Source: an uncultured Bacteroidia bacterium
GTDB lineage: Bacteria; Bacteroidota; Bacteroidia; NS11-12g; UBA9320
Direction of reading: 5' to 3'
Assembly: GCA_943787465.1 (NCBI GenBank)
Contig: CALSMN010000005.1
Location: 62,001-126,000, forward strand
Length of the DNA stretch: 64,000 bases
Shown: positions 45,874 through 54,371 of the stretch, in pieces
Numbering within the stretch: the stretch's first letter is position 1
Layout of the letters: each line of letters starts with the position of its first letter
Program-made: the position numbers and the translations under genes
Notes under the pieces: generated by a model
What the model was told of the DNA's origin: nothing
Seen by the model: only the letters and a program-made list of their open reading frames with translations
The model's database searches: none

Positions 45874-47032
45874 TTAATTAGAAACGCGTAATTTTTGATG
45901 GGGGTGTATTACATTTCCTCGGAGATTATTCCAAGACCTTAATTCAGCATTTGATATATCAAATTTTTGAGCAATCAGTTGAATACAATCACCCTTCTTT
46001 ACATAATAGTATCTAGGTTTAGGTCGATTCGCTATTTCGATTCGTAATTGTTCTGCTTTTAGTTCAGATTCTCTAATAATTGTTTCTTGTAATTCATAAA
46101 ACTGATTATACAAATGAGATGGTATGATTAGAAAGTACCCATCATCTTCGTAGGGTATCTCGTTTGACTTTATTTCAGGATTAATTTGGGCTAAATCTTC
46201 TACTGTAATTTCTAGATTTTTGGCAATGACAGAAAAATCTAGCCCTTTTTGACAAAATACTTTCTCTAACGTTAAAAATATCTGAGGAAATAGGTGCAGG
46301 AGTAATGCCATAATGATCATAAAAATTCATCATATAGGTGACAGCAATAAATTTAGGTACATAATTTTGAGTTTCTCTAGGTAAGTAATTGTAAATCCCC
46401 CAAAAATCTCTTTTACCTGAATTTCGCATTGCTTTACGGACATTACCTGGTCCACAGTTATATGCTGCTAAAGCCATATGCCAATCACCATATTGCTTAT
46501 ACATTTGCTGTAAATAGCTACAAGCTGCATGTGTACTTTTTTCTAAAGATCTTCTTTCATCAATTGAGCTATTGATTTCTAAATCAAAAATTCTAGCTGT
46601 AGCAGGCATAAATTGCCAGGGCCCTACTGCTCCCGCATGTGATCCAGCAAATGGATTTAATGCAGATTCAATAACCGATAAATATTTAATTTCCATAGGC
46701 ATGTCGTATGAACTGAGTATTTCTTCATAGATTGGAAATATATATTCAGACATCGTAATCATCGTTTTAAGTTTTGATTGCCAACGAATACCAAAAAAAT
46801 CAATTTGAGATTTCACATAATTATTGTAATCCATTGGGACTTCAAAGTCTTTAGAATTAATGTGACATTTGAAAAGTTCATAATTAACTGGCACTTTATT
46901 ATCTTCAAAGGAAACAATATCAATATTGAAATTTTCTTTTGGTGATGCTGATTTAGATAAAGAATCATCTACATCCGCAAAAGACCAAAAGGGTAATAAA
47001 AATACAATTACAAGAATTCCAAATTTTCGCAT
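45874..47032 (-). pseudogene. mltD: MltD-type lytic transglycosylase with LysM domains, interrupted by a +1 frameshift
   Basis: Two overlapping track ORFs (47032-46181 and 46320-45874) form one protein. The first holds a signal peptide (ILVIVFLLPFWSFA) and an SLT domain with the catalytic Glu at about residue 122 in YLSVIESALNPFAGSHAGAVGPWQFMPATAR, and ALAAYNCGPGNVRKAM. The second holds two LysM-like segments (CQKGLDFSVIAKNLEITVEDLAQINPEIKS and VKKGDCIQLIAQKFDISNAELRSWNNL). The frame changes at the minus-strand AAA at 46261-46263: removing one A gives VREVFCQKG, while two extra A give VREKVFCQKG. It cleaves peptidoglycan when intact. Damage, programmed shift and sequencing error cannot be told apart; the SLT domain is complete. 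Confidence 0.85.
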
Positions 47033-47038
47033 ACATTA

Positions 47039-47046
47039 CAAACGTA
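47039..47046 (-). promoter_or_regulatory. -7 box of the mltD-DUF4837-purN operon; predicted leaderless mRNA
   Basis: Minus strand TACGTTTG, an exact TAnnTTTG match, ends 6 nt before the ATG at 47032. No -33 TTG was found at the usual distance. Confidence 0.55.
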
Positions 47047-47143
47047 ATTTATAAATAATAATTTTCAGGGTTTGATTATTAACATTTCTTTTGGGTGTTC
47101 ATTTTTATATATAAAATAGTATATTGCGTTATACCTAAATTAT

Positions 47144-48367
47144 ATGAATTCACTTTCAAATCCATCTTTTGGTGACTTAGCTCGTGAAGCATCACTTCAA
47201 CCTCAGGAAAAGCTTGTTCCTATATCCAATGAACATAAATCTCTAAGTATTGGTATACCCAAGGAAACGATTTATCAAGAAAATAGAGTTCCATTATCAC
47301 CCATGTCTGTCCAACTTCTTGTTGAACTCGGTCACTCCGTTCAGTTAGAAACCGGGTGCGGTTTAAAGGCTAATTTCAGCGATCTTGATTATAGTGCTGT
47401 TGGTGGTGAAATCGTTGATGACCCTTCTACCGTATATAAAAATAATATCATTTTGAAGGTTGCGCCTCCTACCGATGAGGAAATAAACCTGATGCAATCT
47501 GGACAAATACTAATTAGTGCGTTGCAATTTGTAAAGACTCAAGATACATTAATAAAAAAATTAATGGCTAAGCATATAACTGCTATTGGTTATGAATTGT
47601 TAAGAGATGACGAAGGAGCATTACCAATAATGAGAAGTATGAGTGAAATTGCTGGACGTGCATCTGTATTAATAGCTACAGAATATTTAAGTAATTTTAA
47701 ATCAGGTAAGGGTGAATTATTTGGAGGTATTCCAGGTATTCAACCGACCAAAGTGGTCATCATAGGTGCAGGTGCTGTAGGTCAATATGCAGCGAAAGCA
47801 GCAATAGGTTTAGGTGCCTCTGTAAAAGTTTTTGATAATAATATTAATAAACTACGCAGAATTGAAAAAAATCTTGGATCTCGAATACATAGCTCAACCA
47901 TCATCCCACAATCACTAGCTAAATCAATTGCCGAATGTGATATTGCTATTGGGGCATTACGAAGTCCAATAGGCTACAGCCCTTGTGTTGTTAGTGACGA
48001 AATGGTAAGTAATATGAGAACTAATTCTATTATTATTGACGTAAGTATTGATCAAGGAGGTTGTTTTGAAACATCGATACCCACCGATCATTTTAATCCA
48101 GTATATGAAAAATATGGTGTATTGCATTACTGTGTTCCAAATATTCCGTCGCGTTACTCAAGAACTGCAAGTTATGCTCTAAGTAATATTTTGACCAATT
48201 TGCTGTTAGATATTTCAGCTGCTGGAGGTCTTAAATCATATTTGATGAATCATGATGGTTTACGTGATGGGACCTATATGTATAAAGGTAAACTTACGAA
48301 CAAGAATATAGCTGAAAGATTCAACCTGACCTGTAGTGAGATAGAATTTTTATTAGCTGGTCTCTAA
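47144..48367 (+). CDS. ald: Alanine dehydrogenase (AlaDH/PNT family)
   Basis: The 407-residue protein has an AlaDH/PNT N-terminal domain (IGIPKETIYQENRVPLSPMSVQLLVELGHSVQLETG) and a Rossmann domain (TKVVIIGAGAVGQYAAKAAIGLGASVKVFDNN), followed by IIDVSIDQGGCFETSIPTDH and HYCVPNIPSRYSRTASYALSNI. It carries an N-terminal extension of about 30 residues, a layout I recall for Bacteroidota alanine dehydrogenases. It interconverts alanine and pyruvate with NAD. A transhydrogenase alpha subunit is an alternative but the YCVPNIPSRYSRTAS motif fits alanine dehydrogenase. It ends 1 bp before the convergent yidC stop. Confidence 0.9.
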   Translation: MNSLSNPSFGDLAREASLQPQEKLVPISNEHKSLSIGIPKETIYQENRVPLSPMSVQLLVELGHSVQLETGCGLKANFSDLDYSAVGGEIVDDPSTVYKNNIILKVAPPTDEEINLMQSGQILISALQFVKTQDTLIKKLMAKHITAIGYELLRDDEGALPIMRSMSEIAGRASVLIATEYLSNFKSGKGELFGGIPGIQPTKVVIIGAGAVGQYAAKAAIGLGASVKVFDNNINKLRRIEKNLGSRIHSSTIIPQSLAKSIAECDIAIGALRSPIGYSPCVVSDEMVSNMRTNSIIIDVSIDQGGCFETSIPTDHFNPVYEKYGVLHYCVPNIPSRYSRTASYALSNILTNLLLDISAAGGLKSYLMNHDGLRDGTYMYKGKLTNKNIAERFNLTCSEIEFLLAGL

Positions 48368-50152
48368 TTATTTCTTTTTAGGTTTGCCAGTATAGGGATC
48401 TACCCCCCTTTTTTTAGCCATATCTTCTAATCTTTTTTGTAACTTAGATTTTTTAATTACAACTTTCTTCTTCTTACTTTCCTGAATTTGAAGATGTAGT
48501 TTTTCTTCATCAATGACATATTTTCTGATCACGAAGTTTTGAATAATGGTTATACAAGTAGATAAAAAATAATAAAAAGATAAAGCTGCTGCATAATTGT
48601 TAAAAAAGCCTAAAAATAAAATTGGCATGACATACATGACTGTTTTCATTGGGCCTACCATCTGACCACTATTTTGACTATTCATATATGTAAATAGCAA
48701 AGTAACTGTGGTCATCATTAGGGTAAATAAACTTATGTGATCACCATAAAAAGGTATAGAGAAGCCATTAGGAAAATCATATATACTATCATAGCTACTT
48801 AAATCTTCTGCCCACCATAGAGATTCTTGTCTAAGCTCAATTGAGGCTGGAAAAAATCGAAACATAGCAAATAGAATCGGCATTTGAATAAGTTGTGGTA
48901 AGCAACCTCCTAATGGACTAACACCTGCCTGTTTGTATAGTTTCATTTGCTCTTGTTGAGCTTTTTGAAGATCACCTTTAGATCTTTCTTTAATCTCATC
49001 TAATTCGGGTTTCAATAACTTCATTTTAGCTGAAGACTTGTAAACCTTATACATAGGGAAAAATAGACCTAATTTGATGATTAGTGTGAGTAATAATATT
49101 ATTAATCCGTAATTAGAAAAATAGTTGTCTAGCCAATTGAATATAGGAATGACAATGCCTTTATTTACCCAACCAAAGATACCCCATCCTAATGGAATAA
49201 TTTTTTGTAGTTCAACCCCTTGGTCTTTTAAAGTCGGATAATGATTAGGTCCAAAGTATATAACCATATTTTCTTTAACCGAATTTGATTCGATTGGAAT
49301 AAAAAAAGTAGCGGATAAATTTTTTACGATAGCGTCATCTTCATTTTCTGGTTCTACCGTAGATATTTCGATTCCGTCTTCTTTGAATCCATCTTTATGA
49401 ATCAAAGTTTGATTAAAAAACTTTTGCTTGAACGAAACCCATTGAACTCCCGTTGATAGTACTTCTTCATCATCGCTAGATTCACTAAGGTTATCGATAT
49501 CGTCATCTGCCAAATATTTATAATAAACGGAGGTTACTGGCCTCTCATCTTTTGCGATTTTTTCAAGATTTTGAATTTCTGAAGACCATTTCAGTTCGGC
49601 AAGTTTATTATTAGAGGCAATAATTTGATCTAAATTTTTAAAATCAACAGCATAATCTATTGCATAGGAATTAGGCTTTAGGATATATGTTTGAATTACT
49701 TCTCCAGACCCTATAGCATAGGAATAAGATATACTACTTTTGCTAGATTTAACAATATTGAATTCACTGTTTAAAGTTTGAATAACTCTACCATTAGATA
49801 AGGGAATGCTATATCCTATCCTCATTTGATTAGAATCAAATAAAATCAAATGTGTGGAGTCATATTTTTTGAAATCTAAAAGATCTACTCTTTTTGGAAC
49901 TCCACCCTTATTCGTAAACTGAACACTCAAAACCTCATTGCTAAGTGTATGTGTGTTTTCAATTATTTGTTCATTTGCTAAATCTGGTTTTTGAGATGAT
50001 ACCATAGTAGTATCAGAGACGGGAGTTTTATCCTCAATAACCTCTTCCTGATTTTGATTTTCTAGTTGCTGAACATTGTCTTTATTAAAAAACCAGAACC
50101 CTAAAAACAAAAAGAAAATTAGAATGTAGCCTATGGTGGAACTTTTTTGCAT
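48368..50152 (-). CDS. yidC: Membrane protein insertase YidC
   Basis: The 594-residue protein has an N-terminal membrane segment (STIGYILIFFLFLGFWFFN), a large periplasmic domain, and the 60-kDa insertase core from about residue 350: NYFSNYGLIILLLTLIIKLGLFFPMYKVYKSSAKMKLLKPELDEIKER, KLYKQAGVSPLGGCLPQLIQMPILFAMFRFFPASIELR. The C-terminal tail is strongly basic (KKVVIKKSKLQKRL ... YTGKPKKK), which fits ribosome contact. It inserts and folds inner-membrane proteins. It has its own -7 box. Confidence 0.96.
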   Translation of the reverse strand: MQKSSTIGYILIFFLFLGFWFFNKDNVQQLENQNQEEVIEDKTPVSDTTMVSSQKPDLANEQIIENTHTLSNEVLSVQFTNKGGVPKRVDLLDFKKYDSTHLILFDSNQMRIGYSIPLSNGRVIQTLNSEFNIVKSSKSSISYSYAIGSGEVIQTYILKPNSYAIDYAVDFKNLDQIIASNNKLAELKWSSEIQNLEKIAKDERPVTSVYYKYLADDDIDNLSESSDDEEVLSTGVQWVSFKQKFFNQTLIHKDGFKEDGIEISTVEPENEDDAIVKNLSATFFIPIESNSVKENMVIYFGPNHYPTLKDQGVELQKIIPLGWGIFGWVNKGIVIPIFNWLDNYFSNYGLIILLLTLIIKLGLFFPMYKVYKSSAKMKLLKPELDEIKERSKGDLQKAQQEQMKLYKQAGVSPLGGCLPQLIQMPILFAMFRFFPASIELRQESLWWAEDLSSYDSIYDFPNGFSIPFYGDHISLFTLMMTTVTLLFTYMNSQNSGQMVGPMKTVMYVMPILFLGFFNNYAAALSFYYFLSTCITIIQNFVIRKYVIDEEKLHLQIQESKKKKVVIKKSKLQKRLEDMAKKRGVDPYTGKPKKK

Positions 50153-50171
50153 GTCTTAGTAACTTGGTGTG

Positions 50172-50179
50172 CAAATTTA
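50172..50179 (-). promoter_or_regulatory. -7 box of yidC
   Basis: Minus strand TAAATTTG, an exact match, 19 nt before the ATG at 50152. No -33 TTG at the usual spacing. Confidence 0.5.
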
Positions 50180-50204
50180 TACCTATATCTCTAAAATTGA
50201 AGGA

Positions 50205-51431
50205 TTAGGTAATTAACTGTGTGATAAATGAAGAAAGTCTAAGTATAGTACGATTATTTTTTTGTGTGTATTTGTAATCTACTATTTCAGAAGGAAAACG
50301 AATAGATTCGATCAAATCAATGATTGCCTTTTGATTATTAAAATTTTGTATCAAGAATGCCTCACGATTTTTAAAATATTCTACGGTAAATTCTAATAAC
50401 ATGAATGACTTTATTTTGAGAACCATATCATCAAACGTAGAGCATACTTCACATAAATTTTCTAGACCAGAACCTTTAATCATCAATGGATTTACAATTG
50501 CAAATTTCCCTAGATACAAAGCATTGAGCAATTTCAATTTTATTCCAGTATTCTGTGATGTATACAAAACATTGATATGAGCATTTTGAATCAATTGATG
50601 AATTTGATTTGTGTTCAAGTTTGTTTTTAAAGTAATGTTACTATAACTATCACAACATGAAATCAATTCTTTTGGCGGATTATTACCAGCAATATATACA
50701 GGGATAGTGAGTTTTGAAAATACATTTTTCACCAATTCAATAGCTGCTTTGTAGTTTTCTGCCACCGATAAATTGCCATGATATAAAATATAGTCTCCTT
50801 TTTTTTCAACATAACTTAATTTCTCATTACTATGAAATGCTGGTATATATATAGAGTTATTGAATTTTTCATTAAAATACTGTTGGTCGCTTGGACTTAT
50901 AGCAGCGACGACATCAGCATGCTTTAATATATTTTGGTACTTTCTTAGCTTCTCGGCCTCAATCCTAAAAAAATATTTTTTAAAATACCTAATCTCTGAT
51001 TTTTCTAAATGTTTGTAATATGTATGCTCGATATTATGAGTTCGAACAATTTTAAATCGATTGGATAAAGCTGGATGAGTCAGATGAAAAGTACTATGTA
51101 GACCCTCAAAAATGATGGGTGCATTATCTTTTGATAAATTTGATAACAATAACTCATCATTTCGAGAACTGACGATATAGGGTTTGGATCCTATAAATGG
51201 ATTTCTAAATTTTCTACGTGTATAATAGTGAACAGATAAGCTATACTTCTCTAATTCTGTTCTATTTTGCTTTCTACCATAATTATACAAATGTAAAATT
51301 ACATCTACTCCAACTTTGTGAAGGGCTTTTAGTTTATAAAAAATATCAATAACCCCTCCATAGTCAGCAGGATATGGTACATCAAATGCTACAAGATGAA
51401 TGCGTTTATAGTCAAGAGACAATTTTTTCAT
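50205..51431 (-). CDS. Glycosyltransferase family 4-like protein
   Basis: The 408-residue protein has the GT-B organisation: an N-terminal domain with IHLVAFDVPYPADYGGVIDIFYKLKALHKVGVDV, IVRTHNIEHTYYKHLEKSE, and a C-terminal domain with YILYHGNLSVAENYKAAIELVKNVF, VYIAGNNPPKEL and GIKLKLLNALYLGKFAIVNPLMIKGSGLENLC. The acceptor and donor are unknown; GT4 enzymes build surface polysaccharide or glycolipids. It overlaps the end of the frameshifted glycosyltransferase gene by 20 bp, so both sit in one operon with recQ. Confidence 0.85.
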   Translation of the reverse strand: MKKLSLDYKRIHLVAFDVPYPADYGGVIDIFYKLKALHKVGVDVILHLYNYGRKQNRTELEKYSLSVHYYTRRKFRNPFIGSKPYIVSSRNDELLLSNLSKDNAPIIFEGLHSTFHLTHPALSNRFKIVRTHNIEHTYYKHLEKSEIRYFKKYFFRIEAEKLRKYQNILKHADVVAAISPSDQQYFNEKFNNSIYIPAFHSNEKLSYVEKKGDYILYHGNLSVAENYKAAIELVKNVFSKLTIPVYIAGNNPPKELISCCDSYSNITLKTNLNTNQIHQLIQNAHINVLYTSQNTGIKLKLLNALYLGKFAIVNPLMIKGSGLENLCEVCSTFDDMVLKIKSFMLLEFTVEYFKNREAFLIQNFNNQKAIIDLIESIRFPSEIVDYKYTQKNNRTILRLSSFITQLIT

Positions 51432-52505
51432 AAATCTTGATTAAGTTGATTTTTTCTTTGTTCCAATTCAATTCTTTTGCTGCAATGATAGTGTTGTCTT
51501 TTAACTCTTTATAAGCATTTTTATTATTGAGAAGCATATTAATTGCATTTGAAATTTTTGTGGGTTGGGCTTCAGAAAGATAACAGCATTTATACGTATC
51601 ATTTATGGCTTTGTATGCTGGAAATCCATTAGTAATTACCGGAACATGAGCTTGAATGTAATCAAAAAACTTATTGCTTAAGGAATAATAATAACTTAGA
51701 CCAAGCTTTTCCATTGAATTATATCCAACAAATGCATTTTGAGTAATCCCTTTAAGCTTATCTGGTTGTAATACTCCCAAAAAAAATATTTTATGACTTA
51801 ATTTATGAATCTCTATTAGCTTTTTTAATTCGTTTTCAATATCTCCTGTACCAGCTATTTTTAGGTGAATAGGAATGTCTTTCATAGCAATTATAAGTGC
51901 TTCAAGTCCTCTGCCTTTGTTTAGAGCACCTTGATAGATGATATAGGGTGTTTCCTCTGATTTAATTTCAAGACTCAATAACGATACTTCCGGACAGTTT
52001 CTAACCACTGCAAATGGCAGTTTATATAATTTTGTGTATATATCGGCAATGGGTTGACTCACAGTGATGGCTGCATCTACTCTGGGGACTAGATAGATTC
52101 AATCCAATTCCATATTTTTTTCTTTAGTGGTCGATGGATTAATTCTGGAACTTCTGTGAAATATTCATGTGAATCATATACAATTTTTTTACCTTTTAAT
52201 TTGGCTGCAAAAAAACCAGCAACCAATGTGTCTAAATCAACAGCATGAACAACATCAAATTCACTACTTAATAATCTATAAAAGAAACGAATATTTAATA
52301 TTAAATAAAATAAAGGGCCCTTATTTATTAAAAAACGAAGACGTACTTGTTTAAAATTTAAATGTTTAGCCTTAGTGTTGAATTTTTTTCGTCCCCACAA
52401 TTCTACATCATAAAAATGAGCTAACGTTGAGCATGTACGAATCATTCTCTGATCATACAACACATCATTTACGACTGTCGCTATTATTCTTGGTTTTTTT
52501 TCCAA
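51412..52505 (-). pseudogene. Glycosyltransferase family 4, interrupted by a frameshift
   Basis: Track ORFs 52505-52089 and 52062-51412 are the two halves of a GT4. The N-terminal half has VVNDVLYDQRMIRTCSTLAHFYDVELWG and VHAVDLDTLVAGFFAAKLKGKKIVYDSHEYFTEVPEL, ending ...WNWIESI then TAG. In the next frame the continuation reads YLVPRVDAAITVSQPIADIYTKLY, joining the C-terminal half (YQGALNKGRGLEALI, LGLSYYYSLSNKFFDYIQAHVPVI). Adding one base in the TCTATCTAG stretch (52089-52100) restores WIES-YLVPRVDAAITVS. No other decay is visible, so a sequencing or assembly error is as likely as a real mutation. The start overlaps the end of recQ by 22 bp. Confidence 0.85.
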
Positions 52506-54370
52506 GTATATCCTTCTTTATTTTTGATTAAGTAATGATTTTCTAGGAGCCATTTAATTGTAGACATTACATCATTTTCTTCAATTATATCAAATTTAGC
52601 CACTAGTGATTGCAAATCTAGATGTTTACCTTGTGTCACAATCAAAATTTTTTTAATCAATGCATTACTAGCGTAATACTGATTCTTATTTTTTGCTTTT
52701 ATCCTACAAATATCGCATTGATTACACGGTGAATCCGTTGATTCTCCAAAATATCGCAACAAGAATATTTCTCTACATTCTTTATTGTTTGAAACATATT
52801 CAATCATAAATTGCTTTCTAATTTTTGTTTGATGTATCAATTCATTATAGTAGGTGGCATCTAATTTAACAGATGTTGGTCTAGATTTGAGATATGTGAT
52901 GGTATCTCCTGATTTTTTGGGAATAAAATCAATAATTCCGTCATTTTTTAATTTTTGAAGTGAAGATAATAAATCATTAACACTGCATTTTTGTCTTTTT
53001 GCTAATACATCTAATTGAATGTGTGTATAATACTCAAATAATCCAGAATAAGATCGAAGGAGTAATTTAATAATCTCATCCAAATATTTATTTTTTACCT
53101 GATACACATATAATGCTTGTTGTTGAACTGTGAATTTTAATCTGTTTTGTTGCGAAATATTTTCATTTTTAAGATATCCTAGTGTTTCAAGCATTTGAAT
53201 TGCATAAACTACATCTTTTACATTAAAATTAAAATTTTTTGAAAACAGTTGCAAATCAAAAGAATAGGTCATTCCTTTTCCAGCTGTATAGGCAATTTGG
53301 TGATGATTGTATAGTGCATTTAAGATACGTTCAATCTCTTGGATTGATAAATACTCTATTGTTTTCAAATCACTCCTATCAGATGACAAGATGATACATT
53401 GAGATGATAATCCGTCTCTCCCAGCTCTTCCAGCTTCTTGATAATATTCTTCAGGGCTTTTAGTATCATCTACATGAACAACTAAACGAACATCTGGTTT
53501 ATCAATGCCCATGCCAAATGCATTTGTACTCACAATCACTCGTGTTCTATTCTTGATCCATCCATCCTGAATTTCTTCTCGTTTTTCCATCGAAAGACCT
53601 GCGTGATAAAAGTTAGAAGAAATACCATGTTGGATCAAAATTTTAGCTGTATCCTCAGCATTTTTTCTAGTATTTACATAAACAATAGCTGAACCTTTAA
53701 TTTTATTGAAAATCAATCTAAGACGATTTATTTTATTGAAATCATTAATTACTAAATAACTTAAATTGGGTCTTTTAAATGAACTTCTAAATACCGTACA
53801 ATTTTTTTTAAATTTTAAATATTGCTTAATATCCTTTTCTACAGTTTGGTTTGCAGTTGCTGTCACAGCGATGAAATTTGCTTCAGGAACTATCTCTCTA
53901 AGTTCACCTATTTTTAAATATTCTGGTCTAAATTGGTGGCCCCATTGAGAAATACAATGTGCTTCATCTACAACAAAGAAACTAACATTTATTTGTGATA
54001 AATAACTTCTAAACTGCTTAGTTGATGAACGCTCTGGACTTAAATAGACCAATTTATATTTATTATTTAGAATATTTTGGTATTCCGTTTCGAGTTCATT
54101 TTGAGACAAACCACTATGAATTGCTATAGATGAAACACCTATTTGAGTAAGTTTGTCTACCTGATCTTTCATTAATGCTATCAAGGGACTAAAAACAAAA
54201 CAAACCCCTTCCTTCACTAGTGCAGGAAGTTGAAAACAAACACTTTTTCCCCCACCTGTAGGTAAAAGTGCTAGTGTATCTCTATGGTTCAATATGGAAA
54301 CAATAATTTCCCGCTGAAGTGGTCTAAACGTATTATATTTCCAATATTTCTTGAGAACCTCTTCGATCAT
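52484..54370 (-). CDS. recQ: RecQ-family ATP-dependent DNA helicase
   Basis: The 628-residue protein has helicase motifs FRPLQREIIVSILNHRDTLALLPTGGGKSVCFQLPAL (Q and Walker A), FFVVDEAHCISQWGHQFRPEY (DEAH with aromatic-rich loop), AVTATAN, VIVSTNAFGMGIDKPDVRLVVHVDDTKSPEEYYQEAGRAGRDG, and the RQC zinc cysteines in CREIFLLRYFGESTDSPCNQCDIC. The C-terminus after the zinc domain is about 60 residues with no clear HRDC domain. It unwinds DNA in repair and recombination. It is 1 bp downstream of the caspase-like gene in the same operon. Assignment to RecQ1- or RecQ2-type paralogue is not possible. Confidence 0.93.
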   Translation of the reverse strand: MIEEVLKKYWKYNTFRPLQREIIVSILNHRDTLALLPTGGGKSVCFQLPALVKEGVCFVFSPLIALMKDQVDKLTQIGVSSIAIHSGLSQNELETEYQNILNNKYKLVYLSPERSSTKQFRSYLSQINVSFFVVDEAHCISQWGHQFRPEYLKIGELREIVPEANFIAVTATANQTVEKDIKQYLKFKKNCTVFRSSFKRPNLSYLVINDFNKINRLRLIFNKIKGSAIVYVNTRKNAEDTAKILIQHGISSNFYHAGLSMEKREEIQDGWIKNRTRVIVSTNAFGMGIDKPDVRLVVHVDDTKSPEEYYQEAGRAGRDGLSSQCIILSSDRSDLKTIEYLSIQEIERILNALYNHHQIAYTAGKGMTYSFDLQLFSKNFNFNVKDVVYAIQMLETLGYLKNENISQQNRLKFTVQQQALYVYQVKNKYLDEIIKLLLRSYSGLFEYYTHIQLDVLAKRQKCSVNDLLSSLQKLKNDGIIDFIPKKSGDTITYLKSRPTSVKLDATYYNELIHQTKIRKQFMIEYVSNNKECREIFLLRYFGESTDSPCNQCDICRIKAKNKNQYYASNALIKKILIVTQGKHLDLQSLVAKFDIIEENDVMSTIKWLLENHYLIKNKEGYTWKKNQE

Positions 54371-54371
54371 A

